Below, in pieces: positions 1 to 8,435 of a DNA stretch of 64,000 nucleotides. Every line of letters starts with the position of its first letter. The stretch's first letter is position 1. Made by a program: the position numbers and the translations under genes. This DNA is from Pseudomonas sp. stari2 (lineage in GTDB: Bacteria; Pseudomonadota; Gammaproteobacteria; Pseudomonadales; Pseudomonadaceae). A model generated the notes under the pieces. That model was not told the DNA's origin. It searched no databases and was given only the letters and a program-made list of their open reading frames with translations. The DNA is taken from the NCBI RefSeq assembly GCF_040760005.1, contig NZ_CP099760.1:4149501-4213500 (forward strand). Direction: 5' to 3'.

Positions 1-1095
1 CAAGCCTTGCAGGATTTCAGCTGCCAGCGCCTGACGGGCCCGGGCGTCATCGCGCTTTTGCGCCTCCAGCAAGGTCACCGTTCCGTCGTCAAGCCAGCCG
101 CAGGCCATCGCGGTCATCACCCCCGGCGTGTTCCAGGTCGTGGCGCGGATGATGCGCTCCAGTGCCGGGACGATTTTCAGGGGCGCGGCGATGAAGCCGA
201 CGCGCAGGCCCGTGGCGATGTTTTTCGAAAGCCCCGAGACGTACACCGTGCGCTCCGGCGCAAGATCCGCCAGCGGTGGCGGCGGGTTATCGACCAGAAA
301 GGCGTAGGCAGCGTCTTCGATGATCGTCAGATCATGCTGTCGGGCAATCGCCACCAGTTGTTCACGCTGCGCCAGCGGCATTACCCAGCCCAGCGGATTG
401 TGCAGGGTCGGCATGCTGTAGACGGCGCGCACCGGGCGGTTGCGGCAGAGTCTGTCGAGTGCCGCCAGATCCGGGCCGTTTGCGGTCACAGGAATCGCCA
501 CCACTTCCAGATGCAGTGCTTCGGCCAATACCTTGAAGCCCGAATAGGTCAGCGCATCGGCCGCGATCACATCGCCGGGGTTGAGCTGTGCCATCAACGT
601 CACCGCCAGACCTTGCTGGGCGCCGTTGACGATCAACACTTGCTCGGCGTCGACGTTCAAGCCTCGAGCCTGCAAGTGCCGGGCAACCGAGGCCCGCTCA
701 TGCTGGCGCCCGGCGTGGGGTTGATAACGCAGCAGCGCTTCGAGGTCGCCGGACAGCGCCAATTGCCGCAAAGCGGTGCGCAACAGATCGGCCTGCCCCG
801 GCAGCGACGGGTAGTTGAAGTTGAGGTCGATCATGCCGACGGCGATGTCTTTCTGGTCGATCCCCTGCCCCGGCAATAACGCAGTTTCCCGGACAAACGT
901 GCCGCGCCCGGTTTCGCCGCTGACCAGCCCCATCGCCTCAAGCTCCGCATACACCCGCGACGCCGTGACCAGCGCCAGCCCTTCGCTGGCGGCCAGTTGC
1001 CGATGGGTCGGCAAACGCGTGCCGGGCAACAGGCGACCGCTGCGAATGTCGGCGGCGTAGGTATCAACGAGGGTCTTGTAACGGGAGCGTGGCAT
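1..1095 (-). CDS. MocR-type GntR/aminotransferase transcriptional regulator, 3' end cut by window edge
   Basis: The reading frame is open from an ATG at 1095 to base 1 with no stop, so 365 residues are visible and the C-terminus is missing. The N-terminus (MPRSRYKTL, then SGRLLPGTRLPTHRQLA) is a GntR winged helix-turn-helix. From about residue 95 a fold-type I aminotransferase domain follows. Lys291, in the stretch VSGLSKNIATG, is the expected Schiff-base lysine for PLP. Proteins with this layout (PdxR, GabR, TauR) sense PLP or an amino compound and usually control the divergent neighbour. Here that neighbour is an EamA exporter 91 bp away, so it is the likely target. This target is an inference; the ligand is unknown. 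Confidence 0.9.
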   Translation of the reverse strand, partial: MPRSRYKTLVDTYAADIRSGRLLPGTRLPTHRQLAASEGLALVTASRVYAELEAMGLVSGETGRGTFVRETALLPGQGIDQKDIAVGMIDLNFNYPSLPGQADLLRTALRQLALSGDLEALLRYQPHAGRQHERASVARHLQARGLNVDAEQVLIVNGAQQGLAVTLMAQLNPGDVIAADALTYSGFKVLAEALHLEVVAIPVTANGPDLAALDRLCRNRPVRAVYSMPTLHNPLGWVMPLAQREQLVAIARQHDLTIIEDAAYAFLVDNPPPPLADLAPERTVYVSGLSKNIATGLRVGFIAAPLKIVPALERIIRATTWNTPGVMTAMACGWLDDGTVTLLEAQKRDDARARQALAAEILQGL

Positions 1096-1112
1096 GTCGA
1101 GATGTATCCATG

Positions 1113-1149
1113 ACAATTCTTTGATTGTGCTGATTCTCAACCCTAGGAT
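1113..1149 (+). promoter_or_regulatory. Candidate sigma70 promoter and operator for the EamA transporter
   Basis: TTGATT (1121-1126) and TAGGAT (1144-1149) are separated by exactly 17 bp and sit 37 bp before the transporter ATG. The inverted repeat ACAAT-N6-ATTGT (1113-1128) overlaps the -35 box and is a plausible operator for the divergent MocR-type regulator. This is pattern evidence only. Confidence 0.45.
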
Positions 1150-1186
1150 GAGCCACAAGCAACCCCACTTTTGAGCCTGACCCGAT

Positions 1187-2080
1187 ATGGAACGAACCAC
1201 GAATCTGCCCGCCCCGACCCTGGAAAAAACCAGCGGCTGGATCAACGGTTTCATCGGCGTCGTGATTTTCAGCGGCTCGCTGCCGGCCACGCGGCTGGCG
1301 GTGCTGGAATTCGACCCGGTGTTCCTCACCGTCATCCGCGCCACCATCGCCGGGGTGTTGGCGTTGTGCCTGTTGCGGCTGTTTCGCGAACGACGTCCGG
1401 CGCGGGATCAGTGGTTCTCTTTGTTGATCGTGGCACTTGGCGTAGTCGTGGGATTCCCGCTATTGACCGCCCTCGCGCTGCAATACGTGACGTCGGCGCA
1501 TTCCATTGTGTTTGTAGGATTGCTGCCACTGGCGACGGCGATTTTCGGTGTGCTGCGCGGCGGTGAACGACCGCGCCCGGTGTTCTGGATCTTTTCGGTG
1601 TTGGGCAGTTCGCTGGTGGTCGGCTTTGCAGTATCCCAGGGACTGACCGCCTCGCCCACCGGGGATCTGTTGATGCTGGCGGCGATTCTCGCCTGCGGTC
1701 TCGGTTATGCCGAAGGTGCAAAATTGTCGCGCACCTTGGGTGGATGGCAGGTGATCTGCTGGGCGCTGGTGTTGTCGCTGCCGGTGATGGCCGTGTTCAG
1801 CGTATGGCGGGCGCCCGCCTCGTTCAGCGGCATCAGCGTGTCGGCTTGGGTGTGCCTGGCTTACGTTTCGCTGTTCAGCATGCTGATCGGTTTTGTGTTC
1901 TGGTATCGCGGACTGGCTCAGGGCGGGATTGCGGCGGTCGGGCAGTTGCAGTTGTTGCAGCCGTTTTTCGGTCTGGCGCTGGCGGCGACGTTGCTGCATG
2001 AACACGTCAGCCTCGGCATGCTGGTGGTCACTTTGGGCGTGATCCTGTGCGTGGCCGGGGCGAAGAAATTCGCCAAGTGA
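1187..2080 (+). CDS. EamA/DMT-family inner-membrane exporter
   Basis: 297 residues with about ten hydrophobic helices in two homologous halves (roughly residues 15-145 and 155-295), the two-EamA-repeat layout of drug/metabolite transporters such as RhtA and YddG. Such proteins export amino acids or other small metabolites across the inner membrane; no substrate can be read from the sequence. It is divergent from a MocR-type PLP regulator, a common pairing that hints at an amino-acid-like substrate. The ATG at 1187 follows a sigma70-like promoter. Its stop codon directly abuts the stop of the convergent AraC gene. Confidence 0.9.
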   Translation: MERTTNLPAPTLEKTSGWINGFIGVVIFSGSLPATRLAVLEFDPVFLTVIRATIAGVLALCLLRLFRERRPARDQWFSLLIVALGVVVGFPLLTALALQYVTSAHSIVFVGLLPLATAIFGVLRGGERPRPVFWIFSVLGSSLVVGFAVSQGLTASPTGDLLMLAAILACGLGYAEGAKLSRTLGGWQVICWALVLSLPVMAVFSVWRAPASFSGISVSAWVCLAYVSLFSMLIGFVFWYRGLAQGGIAAVGQLQLLQPFFGLALAATLLHEHVSLGMLVVTLGVILCVAGAKKFAK

Positions 2081-2902
2081 TCAGCTCGTTCCCGCTTTCC
2101 ATTCCCGTGGACTGAGCCCGGTCTTGCGTCGAAACGCCCGGGCCAGCGCCGAAGGACTTTCATAGCCGACCTCTTCGGCGATCAGGGCTATCGGTCGGCC
2201 TTCGCGCAGGCGTTTCTGCGCGAGGCTGATTCGCCAGCTCACCAGATAATCCACCGGCGTCTGCCCCACCACTCGCCGGAAATGCTCGGCAAAACCGGCA
2301 CGGGACAAATGTGCGGTCGCGGCCAGTTCGGCGACGCTCCAGGCCTTGGCCGGCTGATCGTGCATCAGACTCAACGCACGGGAAATCTTCGGGTCGGCCA
2401 ACCCCGCCATCATCCCCGGCTGCTGGTTGCGACTGCTGATGAGATGGCGCAGCAACAGAATCACCAGCAGTTCGAACAGCCGATCCATCACCGCTTCGCG
2501 CCCGCAATGACCGTCGAATGCCTCCTTGAACAACCACTCCAGGGTGCTGGCCATTTCCGGAAGGTCGGCGAGTTTCAGCACCAGATAATCCGGTAGCGCC
2601 GCCGCCAGCGCGTTGCCCGCGCCACCATCGAAGGTCAGTGAGGCGCACACCAGTTGCGTGTTCATGGCCTCGTCGGCGAACAGTCGGTGGGCAAACGGTC
2701 GGGGGAAGAAAATCAGCGTCGGTTCACTGAGGGTGAGTTCGGGATCATTCCCCGGTTTGAGCAGCACTTGCCCGGCCTGCAACAGATGGACATGGCCACA
2801 CAACTGATCGCCACCGTAGGCGCTGATGCCGCAGAAAGTACCGCTGTGGAAAGTGCCGGCATTCACGCCGAAGTGGCTGAGCAACGTGGACAAGCGATCC
2901 AT
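2081..2902 (-). CDS. AraC-family transcriptional regulator with N-terminal cupin
   Basis: 273 residues. The first ~170 residues resemble the AraC-type cupin ligand domain (GGDQLCGHVHLLQAG near the N-terminus, FFPRPFAHRL further on). The C-terminal ~100 residues carry two helix-turn-helices, the second being the typical VGYESPSALARAFRRKTG followed by SPREW. Regulators of this subtype often sit next to the gene they control. The neighbour here is a carboxymuconolactone decarboxylase-like protein transcribed away from a 133-bp gap. The inducer is unknown. The gene ends with zero spacing against the convergent EamA gene. Confidence 0.9.
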   Translation of the reverse strand: MDRLSTLLSHFGVNAGTFHSGTFCGISAYGGDQLCGHVHLLQAGQVLLKPGNDPELTLSEPTLIFFPRPFAHRLFADEAMNTQLVCASLTFDGGAGNALAAALPDYLVLKLADLPEMASTLEWLFKEAFDGHCGREAVMDRLFELLVILLLRHLISSRNQQPGMMAGLADPKISRALSLMHDQPAKAWSVAELAATAHLSRAGFAEHFRRVVGQTPVDYLVSWRISLAQKRLREGRPIALIAEEVGYESPSALARAFRRKTGLSPREWKAGTS

Positions 2903-3035
2903 GGGTGAATCCTCGACGACAGGTTTGGACGATCTGTCGCATATCCTCGACGATTTGCACCCAAGGCGCCAGCCTCACTCAATAACATGACCTCCATCCC
3001 CGGCGCACTTCGCACCGGACTTTCGGAGAGTCACC

Positions 3036-3554
3036 ATGAGCCGCATTGCCCCGATCACCCTTGAAAACGCGACCGAAGCCACCCGTCCGACCCTGGAAGG
3101 CGTGCAGAAAAAAATCGGTTTCCTGCCGAACCTGTTCAAGACCCTGGCGGTTGCCCCCGCTGCACTGGATGCCTACGTACAAGTCTCCGCCACGCTGGGC
3201 AAGACGTCGCTGAGCGCCAAGGAAAAAGAAGCGGTGTACCTCGCCACGTCGCAGGTCAACGGCTGCGATTACTGCCTGGCGGCGCACACCTTGTTTGCCA
3301 GCAAGGCCGGCCTCGCGGCGCAGGAAATTGTCGAGGCGCGTCACGGTCGGCTGAATGCCTTCGCCACCCTCGCTCATCAACTGACGGAAACCCGCGGTCA
3401 CTTGAGCGATGAACAGATCGCCGCCGCCCGCGCTGCCGGTATCGACGACAAGAAGATCATCGAAACGATTGCCATCGTCGCCGTGCAGACCCTGACCAAC
3501 TACCTCAACAACGTGGCGCTGACCGATATCGATTTCCCGGCCATCGATGCCTGA
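3036..3554 (+). CDS. Carboxymuconolactone decarboxylase / AhpD-like family protein
   Basis: 172 residues, all alpha. The redox motif CDYC (Cys77, Cys80) with His84 in NGCDYCLAAHT is the AhpD-type peroxidase signature, not that of true PcaC decarboxylase. AhpD proteins use the CxxC pair and a nearby His in thiol-dependent peroxide reduction, so an oxidative-stress role is likely but unproven. A purine-rich ribosome site (TTTCGGAGAG) precedes the ATG. It is divergent from the AraC regulator, which probably controls it. A hairpin follows the stop. Confidence 0.85.
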   Translation: MSRIAPITLENATEATRPTLEGVQKKIGFLPNLFKTLAVAPAALDAYVQVSATLGKTSLSAKEKEAVYLATSQVNGCDYCLAAHTLFASKAGLAAQEIVEARHGRLNAFATLAHQLTETRGHLSDEQIAAARAAGIDDKKIIETIAIVAVQTLTNYLNNVALTDIDFPAIDA

Positions 3555-3561
3555 TCAGTGA

Positions 3562-3593
3562 CCGGGGTCGATCTCAGTCGTGATCGACCCCGG
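3562..3593. terminator. 12-bp perfect hairpin between convergent genes
   Basis: CCGGGGTCGATC (3562-3573) pairs exactly with GATCGACCCCGG (3582-3593) around an 8-base loop. It starts 8 bp after the AhpD-like stop and its right arm lies inside the last codons of the convergent SulP gene. The following T-run is weak, so efficiency is uncertain. Confidence 0.55.
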
Positions 3594-5019
3594 CGCGTTT
3601 CAGCAATTTCTTGCAGCGCTCGGACAGGTGAAACACCTGCAGCTGCTTGCCGGCCTTGGCGTAACGTTCGCGCAGGGTTTTCAGCGCAGCGATGGCCGAG
3701 TAGTCGACAAAGCTCAGGTGCCGGCAGTCCAGCGTCACCCGCTGTGGGTCGCTGGCCGGGTCGAACTGATTGAGGAACGACGTGGTCGAGGCAAAGAACA
3801 GCGTGCCGTGCAGGCGATACAGTTTGCTGCCGTCGGCTTCCAGATGTTCATCGGCGTACAACTCGCGCGCTTGCTGCCAGGCAAAGTTCAGCGCCGCGAT
3901 GATGATCCCGCACAACACCGCCGTGGCCAGATCGGTGAACACCGTGATGGTCGTTACCGCGATGATCACCAGCACATCGTTTAGCGGCACTTTGTTCAGC
4001 ACCCGCAACGAGGCCCAGGCAAACGTCTGTTGCGACACCACGAACATCACACCCACCAGCGCCGCCAGCGGAATCCGCTCGATCAGCGGCGACAGAAACA
4101 GAATGAACAGCAGAATCAACACCCCCGCCACCACCCCGGACAACCGCCCGCGTCCGCCGGAACTGAGGTTGATCACGGTCTGGCCGATCATTGCGCAACC
4201 ACCCATGCCGCCGAACGCGCCGGACACCATGTTCGCCGCGCCCAGCGCCACGCATTCGCGATCCGGATAGCCACGGGTTTCGGTGATTTCGTCGGTGAGG
4301 TTGAGGGTCAGCAGGGTCTCCAGCAGGCCGACCAGCGCCATCAGGATCGCGTAAGGCGCGATGATGTGCAGGGTTTCGAGGTTGTACGGGATGTCCGGCA
4401 GCGCGAACGTCGGCAGACCGCCGGCGATGTGTGCCATGTCGCCGAGGGTGCGGGTCGGCAGGCCGAACAGGTAGACCAGCAGTCCGACGCCGAGAATCGC
4501 CACCAGTGCCGGCGGAACGGCACGGGTCAGGCGCGGCAGGATGTAGACGATGGCCATGGTCAGCAGCACCAGCCCGGTCATCAGGTACAACGGCGTGCCG
4601 CTGAGCCACTGCTCGCCGCTCTTGAAATGCTCCAGTTGCGCCAACGCGATGATGATCGCCAGACCGTTGACGAATCCGAGCATCACCGGGTGCGGCACCA
4701 TGCGCACCAGTTTGCCCAGCCGCAACAGCCCGAACGCCATCATGATCAAACCACCGAGCAACACCGTCGCCAGCAAGTACTGCACGCCGTGCTGCACCAC
4801 CAGCGCGACGATCACCACCGCCATCGAGCCGGCCGCCCCGGACACCATGCCCGGCCGGCCGCCGAACAACGCGGTCAGCGTGCAAATGATGAAGGCGCCA
4901 TACAGGCCCATCAACGGATTGAGGTGAGCCACCAGCGCAAACGCAATGCATTCGGGCAACAGGGCGAACGAGGTGGTGAGTCCGGCCAGGACATCGGCGC
5001 GCAGACGAATCGGTTTCAT
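3574..5019 (-). CDS. SulP/SLC26-family anion transporter with C-terminal STAS domain
   Basis: 481 residues. The N-terminal ~370 residues are a chain of hydrophobic helices beginning LRADVLAGLTTSFALLPECI, the SulP first-helix signature. The last ~100 residues form a STAS domain (VTLDCRHLSFVDYSAIAALK), which modulates transport. Members move sulfate, bicarbonate, dicarboxylates or other anions across the inner membrane. No carbonic anhydrase gene is adjacent, so a bicarbonate role is not specifically supported. It stands alone, divergent from the small unknown gene at 5179. Confidence 0.92.
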   Translation of the reverse strand: MKPIRLRADVLAGLTTSFALLPECIAFALVAHLNPLMGLYGAFIICTLTALFGGRPGMVSGAAGSMAVVIVALVVQHGVQYLLATVLLGGLIMMAFGLLRLGKLVRMVPHPVMLGFVNGLAIIIALAQLEHFKSGEQWLSGTPLYLMTGLVLLTMAIVYILPRLTRAVPPALVAILGVGLLVYLFGLPTRTLGDMAHIAGGLPTFALPDIPYNLETLHIIAPYAILMALVGLLETLLTLNLTDEITETRGYPDRECVALGAANMVSGAFGGMGGCAMIGQTVINLSSGGRGRLSGVVAGVLILLFILFLSPLIERIPLAALVGVMFVVSQQTFAWASLRVLNKVPLNDVLVIIAVTTITVFTDLATAVLCGIIIAALNFAWQQARELYADEHLEADGSKLYRLHGTLFFASTTSFLNQFDPASDPQRVTLDCRHLSFVDYSAIAALKTLRERYAKAGKQLQVFHLSERCKKLLKRAGVDHD

Positions 5020-5178
5020 GGTTTACCTGACAGCGCGGCCGAGACTGGCGGCCGCTTTATTCGCGGGAAAAAGAGGGTTGCGGATGTTACGCAATTGCCC
5101 GGGCACGGGCCAGCGATCGCTGACAGGGACGGCCCGGCGCTTTATGCTTGCGCGCTTCGTTGATCGACGGGTTTGAAC

Positions 5179-5478
5179 ATGTCACTGCTATCTACCCGCG
5201 AAGTCTGCCAGCGCCTGCGCGATGCGGCATTGGGCGTTTGCGCATTACGGCGTATTGCACACGAATCCGGGACCGGCCAGATGTCGGTCGAGATCGACGG
5301 CTGGCACCTGTCGCTCGACTTTGACGGCCAACGCCTGCACCACTGCCTGCAATGCCGCTGCCCGGAAGGTTGCGTATGGACGCTCGACACCACTCAACGT
5401 TTCGGCACCGACCCTGTCAGCCTGCTCAGCACCTGGGAACTGGCGCAGATCGAGCGACTACTGAGCCGGGCCGACTGA
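5179..5478 (+). CDS. Small cysteine-rich hypothetical protein
   Basis: 99 residues from the ATG at 5179 (a TTG two codons upstream is also in frame). I do not recognise a characterised function. The middle holds a compact cluster HHCLQCRCPEGC (Cys at alternating spacing plus two His), suggesting metal binding or redox chemistry. No signal peptide or membrane segment is present. It is probably one of the Pseudomonas-restricted conserved hypotheticals. It is divergent from the SulP transporter and convergent with a GNAT gene that ends 6 bp beyond its stop. Confidence 0.7.
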   Translation: MSLLSTREVCQRLRDAALGVCALRRIAHESGTGQMSVEIDGWHLSLDFDGQRLHHCLQCRCPEGCVWTLDTTQRFGTDPVSLLSTWELAQIERLLSRAD

Positions 5479-5483
5479 CCGAA

Positions 5484-5942
5484 TCAGCCCCGTCGCAGGT
5501 CCAGGTTGTAGGTGTAATAGCCTGTGTCACGCACCCAGCCAAGGGATTCGTACAGACGCTGAGCCGTGAAATTATCGGTGGCGGTTTCCAGTACCAGGCC
5601 CTTGGCGCCGGTTTCCACGGCAAAGTCCCGTGCAGTGTTCATCAGCAATCGCCCGACGCCACGACCTCGAGCGGCCGGTGTGGTGAACAGGTCGCTGAGC
5701 AGCCAGGTGCGGTGGGCGTCTATCGAAGAAAATGTCGGGTACAACTGCACGAATCCCAGCGCCTCACCGTTTTCATCTTCAACCAGAAAAATCGCTGATT
5801 CATTGGCAGCCATGCGCTCGGCGATGAAGGCCCGCGATTGCTCAAGGTTCGATGGCTGGCCATAGAAGCCGCGATAACCGTCGAACAGTGTGGCCACCGC
5901 ATCCAGATGTTCCGCGCTGGCGCGTATTGCCTGAAGACCCAT
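5484..5942 (-). CDS. GNAT-family N-acetyltransferase
   Basis: 152 residues forming a single GNAT fold. The acetyl-CoA pyrophosphate-binding motif is RGRGVGRLLM (about residues 93-102), following DLFTTPAARG. The C-terminal ARRLYESLGW-type segment appears as TAQRLYESLGWVRD. It transfers an acetyl group from acetyl-CoA to an unknown amine. It stands alone, with no substrate clue from neighbours. Confidence 0.88.
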   Translation of the reverse strand: MGLQAIRASAEHLDAVATLFDGYRGFYGQPSNLEQSRAFIAERMAANESAIFLVEDENGEALGFVQLYPTFSSIDAHRTWLLSDLFTTPAARGRGVGRLLMNTARDFAVETGAKGLVLETATDNFTAQRLYESLGWVRDTGYYTYNLDLRRG

Positions 5943-6010
5943 ATTCCCTCCCCGATCCCGTCAAATGATTGCAGCAGCATAGCGCTGCCCGTCGAGTTCG
6001 CTGGCTTAAT

Positions 6011-6034
6011 CGCTATATAGTTTTATATATTGCG
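6011..6034. promoter_or_regulatory. AT-rich imperfect palindrome upstream of tetR-type gene
   Basis: CGCTATATAG (6011-6020) and ATATATTGCG-like bases (up to 6034) form an imperfect inverted repeat 24 bp before the regulator ATG. The position suits an autoregulatory TetR operator overlapping the promoter. No experimental support. Confidence 0.3.
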
Positions 6035-6057
6035 AACCCGAAATCGCCAGACTTTCA

Positions 6058-6708
6058 ATGTCTTCCATGAGCAGCATCCGCGAACGCAACCAGCAACAGA
6101 TTCTCAAGGCCGCCAGCGAAGAGTTCGCCGCCAACGGCTTCGACGCGACCCAGACCCGCGACATCGCCGCCCGCGCCGGTGTGCCCAAGGCCAATCTCTA
6201 TTACTACTTCCAGAGCAAGGAAAACCTCTACGGCAAAGTGCTGCTCGGCTTCGTCGAACCGCTGTTGGAAGCCTCGGCGGTGCTGCGCGAAAGTGACGAC
6301 CCGCTGATCGGCCTGCGCGCCTATGTCGCGGCCCGCATCCGCATCGCCCGTGAGCATCCGGCGATCGCCAAAGTGTTCAGCGGTGAGTTGCTGCTCGGTG
6401 GCCGCCAGTTGCCCGACGAATGCCGCGACCTGCTGCACGGCGAAGCCCGGCGTAATGTCGAGTGTCTGCGCAGCTGGATCGACCGCGGGCTGCTGGCGCC
6501 GGTCGATCCAGAGCATTTGATGCTGTTCATCTGGTCGGCGACGCGCACCTACACCAATATCGGCTGGCAAATGGGGCGCATCACCGGGCGCGAAGTGCCG
6601 CAGGATGAGGATTATGCGGTGGCGGCGGACACCATTACGCGGCTGGTGCTGGGCGGTGTGGTGTCCGAGCCGGTGAGTGATGTTCGCAGGTTGATGTTTG
6701 CGACTTAA
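6058..6708 (+). CDS. TetR/AcrR-family regulator, RutR-like
   Basis: 216 residues. The N-terminal helix-turn-helix spans about residues 10-55 (ILKAASEEFAANGFDATQTR then VPKANLYYYFQSKENLY). The C-terminal ligand domain matches the YcdC/RutR type (AREHPAIAKVFSGELL). RutR controls pyrimidine catabolism in E. coli, but here no pyrimidine genes are adjacent, so the regulon is unknown. ATGs at 6058 and 6067 are both possible; neither has a strong ribosome site. It is convergent with the LprI-like gene, 9 bp between stops. Confidence 0.85.
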   Translation: MSSMSSIRERNQQQILKAASEEFAANGFDATQTRDIAARAGVPKANLYYYFQSKENLYGKVLLGFVEPLLEASAVLRESDDPLIGLRAYVAARIRIAREHPAIAKVFSGELLLGGRQLPDECRDLLHGEARRNVECLRSWIDRGLLAPVDPEHLMLFIWSATRTYTNIGWQMGRITGREVPQDEDYAVAADTITRLVLGGVVSEPVSDVRRLMFAT

Positions 6709-6717
6709 GCGGCGGAG

Positions 6718-7737
6718 TCATGGCATGAAGTCCAGAGGTAGTGCGCGGTCACCTTCCATCCGCTCGTACCATGACTGGAACTGAGCAGGCAGGCGCTTTT
6801 TCCATTCCGGTACGTTGGTGTAATAACGGGCTCGCGTGTGTCCCCCTTTCTCAGGCACCAGCATCAGCACCCAGAAACGGTTACCGGCCGCACGCATCAG
6901 AATGGCCGCGTTCATATTGCCCAGTCCGCGCACCCACATCTCGATGACCTCGGCATCAGGCACATCAACCGCCGGGTCGCCGACGGTCATGGTACTCGTA
7001 CGGTCCACCAGCTTCTGATAATCACCCTTGAGCAATTTATGCAACGCCTGATCCTCTTGCTGCGTACGAGCAAGTCCAACGCTGAGCAAGTTGTAATTCA
7101 TCGAAAGTGGTTTATCAGACGCCACATAACGACCTGAGTAAAAGACACCCATACCGCCGCCGCAATCAACGTCATCGCCATTCTGCGTGACGTCCAGAAC
7201 ACCATTGATCGCTCGAAAAACAAGCGTGCAACTACCCTCTTCGAAACGAGCCTCACCACCGCTCAACACAGCAATACCTTCCAGGTCACCAGAGTTGGCG
7301 CCCTCCTGTGCTGAAACCTCAAAGCGGATGTGTGTGGCGTCCTGACGCTTGGTGATCACTTCAGATCCCGAGTTCACCCCGTGAGGAATCAACTGCCATG
7401 TGGAATCCCAGTTGAACGCTCTGGCCGCATATTGCAGCTCAGTCAGGCGCATCAGATATTCACGACGCAAGCACGCCGGTTCAGCGCCACAAAGGCTGCG
7501 GTTCTTCAACCATGCTCTCTGATCGGCCTTGAGCACTTGCGGGTCAGCCACCTGCGCCAGCGTTGTCGTCCAGAGCTTTCCGAGTTTCTCATCAAGACTC
7601 GAGGTATACGGATCCGCACAAATGGCTTTTTCAACCGGACTGGAAGCGCCGGCACAGTCGAAACTGGCAGCGTGGGAGTGGGCAGCAAAAACGAGGGACG
7701 TCAGCAGCAAGGCGTGACGGAGATTGAAAGCGAGCAT
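6718..7737 (-). CDS. Periplasmic LprI/DUF1311-domain protein
   Basis: 339 residues. An N-terminal signal peptide (hydrophobic LLLTSLVFAAHSHA, cleavage near AHSHA-ASFDC) points to export. The next ~90 residues match the LprI lysozyme-inhibitor-type domain: FDCAGASSPVEKAICAD, SLDEKL, RAWLKNRSLCG and a further Cys, giving a four-cysteine core. The remaining ~240 residues are an unrecognised beta-rich region. Proteins with this N-domain are varied, so lysozyme inhibition is only one possibility. It stands alone. Confidence 0.8.
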   Translation of the reverse strand: MLAFNLRHALLLTSLVFAAHSHAASFDCAGASSPVEKAICADPYTSSLDEKLGKLWTTTLAQVADPQVLKADQRAWLKNRSLCGAEPACLRREYLMRLTELQYAARAFNWDSTWQLIPHGVNSGSEVITKRQDATHIRFEVSAQEGANSGDLEGIAVLSGGEARFEEGSCTLVFRAINGVLDVTQNGDDVDCGGGMGVFYSGRYVASDKPLSMNYNLLSVGLARTQQEDQALHKLLKGDYQKLVDRTSTMTVGDPAVDVPDAEVIEMWVRGLGNMNAAILMRAAGNRFWVLMLVPEKGGHTRARYYTNVPEWKKRLPAQFQSWYERMEGDRALPLDFMP

Positions 7738-7835
7738 CGACAGATTCCATTCCTGAGGCGGCGGCAGTATGCCGGGCCCGGGCTATCGATGCTCTGGATT
7801 TTTCACCGGTTATCGGGGACGTCTGCAAGAGAGCG

Positions 7836-8369
7836 TCAGAACGCAATCTCGGCCGCCGGCTTCACATCGATCCGCGCCACGGAACCGGTCAGGTGCGCCC
7901 AGTCCTTGTTGTGTTCGGCGATGATGTCTTCCGCGCTCATGTTGCCGTTGTCGACGGTGGAATGCGCGTCGGCTGCCAGCTCCACGTCGTAGCCCAGTTG
8001 ATGGGCCTGGCGCACGGTGGCGTTGACGCAGTAATCGGTCTGCAAGCCGCAGATCACGAGGCGATCGAAGTCTTCGCGGGGGATCAGCTTTTGCAGGTGG
8101 GTCTGGTAGAACGAGTCGTTGGCGGTCTTGTCGACGCGAAGGTCACTCGGTGCGGTGGTCAGGCCATCGGCCAGTTGCCAGCCCTCGGCTCCGTAGGCCA
8201 ACGGGCTGCCCTTCTCGTTATGCTGGATCAGCACGACTGTGACGCCAGCCTTGCGCGCCCGGGCGCTGAGGCCGTTGATGGTGTCGATCACCCGTTTGAT
8301 GTCGTGACACTCGTATTCGCCTGTGCACAGGGCGCGCTGGACATCGATGATCAGCAATGCGGTGGTCAT
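7836..8369 (-). CDS. Isochorismatase-family cysteine hydrolase
   Basis: 177 residues with the complete Asp-Lys-Cys catalytic triad of the family: Asp9 (LLIIDVQRAL), Lys81 (RVDKTANDSF) and Cys114 (ICGLQTDYCVNAT), preceded by the usual non-prolyl cis-peptide region. Enzymes of this group hydrolyse amides such as nicotinamide, ureidoacrylate or N-carbamoyl compounds. Substrate cannot be assigned. It lies 66 bp downstream of ggt on the same strand, and co-transcription is possible. Confidence 0.88.
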   Translation of the reverse strand: MTTALLIIDVQRALCTGEYECHDIKRVIDTINGLSARARKAGVTVVLIQHNEKGSPLAYGAEGWQLADGLTTAPSDLRVDKTANDSFYQTHLQKLIPREDFDRLVICGLQTDYCVNATVRQAHQLGYDVELAADAHSTVDNGNMSAEDIIAEHNKDWAHLTGSVARIDVKPAAEIAF

Positions 8370-8435
8370 GGGGAGCCTTCCTTGATCGGTCCTTGAGACA
8401 GGGGCGGACGTGTGCCCGCCCCCTTTTTACCCTTC

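Noticed and set aside
831..1067. 78-codon minus-strand open frame near the MocR gene
   Set aside because: It is the wrong frame of the MocR-type regulator that runs from 1095 to the window edge.
8401..8430. GC hairpin GGGGCGG...CCGCCCC with T-run between ggt and the cysteine hydrolase
   Set aside because: The T-run is on the + strand, whereas both flanking genes are on the minus strand, so it is not a normal terminator for either.
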